A stretch of 64,000 bases of DNA, from positions 1,674,001 through 1,738,000 of the forward strand of contig NZ_CP091792.1 of assembly GCF_022024115.1 (NCBI RefSeq), written 5' to 3'. Positions 62,610 to 64,000 of this stretch are shown piece after piece. Made by a program: the position numbers and the translations under genes. The first letter of the stretch is position 1, and each line of letters starts with the position of its first letter. A model generated the notes under the pieces. That model saw nothing but the letters and a program-made list of their open reading frames with translations, searched no databases and was not told the DNA's origin. This DNA comes from Prevotella communis. Its GTDB lineage: Bacteria; Bacteroidota; Bacteroidia; Bacteroidales; Bacteroidaceae.

Positions 62610-62658
62610 CACTAATTCAGCTTCTAGCCTGCTCTTAGGCAGCAATCACTCTGCTCCT
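62610..62658. repeat. Second copies of the 23-bp and 26-bp repeats, fused end to end
   Basis: 62610-62632 repeats 62494-62516, and 62633-62658 repeats 62266-62291. The two motifs that are apart upstream are joined here. Confidence 0.9.
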
Positions 62659-62716
62659 AGGCTGCTCCTAAGCTGCTCCTAGGCTGCTCCTAAGCTGCTC
62701 CTAGGCTGCTCCGTGG
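62651..62716. repeat. 11-bp tandem array ctgctcctaRg, six units
   Basis: Units ctgctcctagg and ctgctcctaag alternate strictly from 62651 to 62705; the last unit is ctgctccgtgg. No ORF covers it. Confidence 0.95.
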
Positions 62717-62731
62717 AGCACTCACGAAGCA

Positions 62732-62807
62732 GGCTAGAGTATGGCTAGAGTATGGCTAGAGTATGGCTAGAGTATGGCTAGAAGCAGGCTAGAGTATGGC
62801 TGAGGGA
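62732..62807. repeat. 11-bp tandem array ggctagagtat, about six units
   Basis: Units at 62732, 62743, 62754, 62765, 62776 (ggctagaagca) and 62787, then a truncated ggctgaggg. Its agcaggctag segment is close to the reverse complement of ctagcctgct at 62623-62632. Confidence 0.95.
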
Positions 62808-62880
62808 TGATGTAAGAAGGAAGATGTAAGAGGGAAGAGGTCTGAAGGCTGAGGGCTGATGGCGGGAGACGTAAGAGGGA
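62798..62880. repeat. Dispersed ctgaggg/gatgtaagaggg repeat block
   Basis: Contains ggctgagggatgatgt (identical to 39147-39162 in addA) and gatgtaagagggaaga (identical to 61240-61255). The whole 62.03-62.96 kb spacer otherwise shows no gene. Confidence 0.85.
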
Positions 62881-62960
62881 TATGACTGGTGATGGATTCC
62901 TTAATTGTCTTTTGAATTGTCTTTCTTGCCAAAATATTTGCGGAAATCAACTTTTATGTA

Positions 62961-62970
62961 TATTTTTGCA
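62961..62970 (+). promoter_or_regulatory. -7 promoter box of the tiny ORF / XRE regulator
   Basis: TATTTTTGCA fits TAnnTTTG. The first start codon downstream is that of the tiny ORF at 62988. Confidence 0.6.
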
Positions 62971-62987
62971 GCAGATTTAGAAACTAT

Positions 62988-63047
62988 ATGGAAAAGAATC
63001 TGTTTATAGAGCTGTTGGAGGATGGCGAGAAATATTATGAAGACTAA
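62988..63047 (+). CDS. Tiny 19-residue ORF overlapping the XRE regulator
   Basis: Encodes MEKNLFIELLEDGEKYYED. It is the first start codon after the promoter box and overlaps the regulator gene in another frame by 11 nt. It could be a leader peptide, a coupling device, or the remnant of a toxin gene that usually precedes such antitoxin-like regulators. Confidence 0.35.
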   Translation: MEKNLFIELLEDGEKYYED

Positions 63048-63327
63048 CAGAATTATGGACGATATTCGTAGTACTATCTCTCCAGAGATGAAACTACAAA
63101 TGGAACTGTCTGTAGCTATTGCTAACCGCATCTACGACATCCTTGAAGAAAAGGGAATGTCGCAGAAGGACTTTGCCCGTCTGATGGGAAAGACAGAGAC
63201 AGAGGTGAGCCGATGGCTCTCTGGTACTCACAACTTGACAATGGCCACTATTTGCAAAATATCTGCTGCTCTTAATGCTGATGTTGTGAAAGTGGCAGAT
63301 CGCGAATTGGAGCCTGCGTGTGTGTGA
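63037..63327 (+). CDS. XRE-family helix-turn-helix regulator, antitoxin-like
   Basis: 96 residues from 63037 (an in-frame ATG at 63022 adds five residues). The HTH is GMSQKDFARLMGKTETEVSR with WLSGTHNLTMATICKISAAL after it, as in HigA-type antitoxins. The N-terminal SPEMKLQMELSVAIANRIYD is a helical extension common in the Bacteroidales version. No toxin gene of normal size is next to it. Confidence 0.82.
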   Translation: MKTNRIMDDIRSTISPEMKLQMELSVAIANRIYDILEEKGMSQKDFARLMGKTETEVSRWLSGTHNLTMATICKISAALNADVVKVADRELEPACV

Positions 63328-63395
63328 TACTATAGAGATGATGTCTGATAACGCAGCAGGGCTGCCTCTATAATATACGCAAAACATAAACGACA

Positions 63396-63791
63396 ATGGA
63401 TATACAGGAATTATTGAATAGGACGGATAGGTTTGCAGCCAATGCTGGTTGTAGGATTACGGAGGTGGACGGGCAGCATGCCGTGGCGCAGATGACGGTA
63501 ACGGCGATGCACCTGAATGGTGGTAATGTGTGTCAGGGTGGGGCGCTGTTTACGCTTGCCGACTTGGCCATTGCTGCCTGGATGAACTACAACGGACAGC
63601 TGACGTTTGGCATCAATAGCAGCATCATGTTTGTATCGAGTGCTCGTGAGGGTGATGTGCTGTGGGCTGAGGCTGTCGGTATATGTGACCACCACAAAAT
63701 CCCAGCCGTAGAGGTGCGCGTGACCAACCAGGAGGGAAGGCTCATCTGTCACGTGACGGGCATGGGATATCGTAAAAATGTGATGATGTAA
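63396..63791 (+). CDS. PaaI-like hotdog thioesterase
   Basis: 131 residues. The hotdog fold of the PaaI/YdiI class is seen in MTVTAMHLNGGNVCQGGALF, TLADLAIAAWMNYNG, INSSIMFVSSAREGDVLWAE and AVEVRVTNQEGRLICHVTGM. The acidic residue in the TLADLA helix is in the place of the catalytic one. It hydrolyses acyl- or aryl-CoA thioesters; substrate unknown. No -7 box is evident in the 68-nt spacer. A strong terminator follows. Confidence 0.9.
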   Translation: MDIQELLNRTDRFAANAGCRITEVDGQHAVAQMTVTAMHLNGGNVCQGGALFTLADLAIAAWMNYNGQLTFGINSSIMFVSSAREGDVLWAEAVGICDHHKIPAVEVRVTNQEGRLICHVTGMGYRKNVMM

Positions 63792-63795
63792 GATA

Positions 63796-63839
63796 CAGCA
63801 AAAATCCTGGTGCTCATGCATCAGGATTTTTGCTGTTTT
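63796..63839. terminator. Bidirectional terminator after the thioesterase gene
   Basis: A perfect 14-bp stem cagcaaaaatcctg / caggatttttgctg with a 12-nt loop, then tttt. It also serves the converging gene at the right edge. Confidence 0.9.
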
Positions 63840-63845
63840 CAGGTC

Positions 63846-64000
63846 TTATGAGTTACTTCCCCATACTTCGTCGGATATCTCCTTGACCAGACGGAGCTTG
63901 GCCCATTGTTCGTCGACGGTGAGCTTGTTGCCGATGGCACAAGAGGCGAAGCCACATTGGGGCGAGAGCGACAGACGGTCGAGGGGGATGTACTTGGATG
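63846..64000 (-). CDS. MetE-family (cobalamin-independent methionine synthase-like) protein, C-terminal fragment
   Basis: Only the last 51 codons are in the window. They read SKYIPLDRLSLSPQCGFASC then AIGNKLTVDEQWAKLRLVKE and ISDEVWGSNS. The LSPQCGFAS motif carries the zinc-binding Cys of the MetE/UROD-like methyltransferase C-terminus. The short end after it is that of the stand-alone MetE-like family. The start and full domain content lie beyond the edge. Confidence 0.82.
   Translation of the reverse strand, partial: SKYIPLDRLSLSPQCGFASCAIGNKLTVDEQWAKLRLVKEISDEVWGSNS

Noticed and set aside
62651..62807. CRISPR array
   Set aside because: Units are 11 bp and directly abutting, with no spacers and no cas genes nearby. 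The Cas4-like part of the DUF2779 protein is not evidence for CRISPR.

Overview
The window is chromosomal DNA from a member of the Bacteroidales, most likely the Prevotella/Segatella group. Three things point there. Most transcription units begin with the Bacteroidetes -7 box TAnnTTTG, usually as TATCTTTGCA or TACCTTTGCA. The primary sigma factor is a short protein of about 290 residues. The gene content also fits: an 11-subunit complex I with fused NuoCD and no NuoEFG, OMP_b-brl and TonB barrels, a DUF5686 protein, and a secreted protein ending in a DGRKLSGKP..KGVYV.NG tail.

Layout. Positions 1-10.8 kb hold carB (cut by the left edge), a secreted GHL10-type glycosidase, cstA, a small barrel protein, nadC, a C69 dipeptidase and ettA. 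Positions 10.8-19 kb are all on the minus strand: dnaB, then a compact phoH-purC-menG-aroE-TPM-lemA-purM run driven from one promoter before phoH. A 999-residue outer-membrane barrel and a lipoprotein pectate lyase follow on the plus strand. Positions 23.5-33.7 kb carry the nuoABCDHIJKLMN operon (minus). A TonB receptor is divergent from nuoA and overlaps its 3' end with addB. The genes addB, addA and a DUF5686 protein form a minus-strand run behind rpoD.

Accessory region (44.8-63 kb). A 1474-residue secreted protein with five CUB-like modules is followed by a 53-residue peptide and an antisense 32-residue smalltalk-type peptide. Arrays of perfect palindromes lie on both sides of this group. 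Next come an orphan CdiA-CT-like nuclease, a candidate minus-strand small RNA, and a leader of about 380 nt with extensive RNA structure. That leader precedes a tightly coupled three-gene operon: a phospholipase-D/SNF2 helicase, an Eco57I-like DNA methylase and a DprA-like SLOG protein. An ASCH protein, a Cas4-like/RNase-H-like DUF2779 nuclease and a HicAB toxin-antitoxin pair follow. I read 50.3-62 kb as a defence-type island. The helicase-methylase-SLOG operon with its structured leader is the best candidate for an undescribed system.

The last part contains about 0.9 kb of non-coding DNA built from 11-bp and 22-bp tandem repeats and longer direct repeats. After it come a tiny ORF overlapping an XRE regulator, a PaaI-like thioesterase, and the 3' end of a MetE-family methyltransferase on the minus strand. 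I saw no tRNA, rRNA, CRISPR array, transposase or prophage structural gene.
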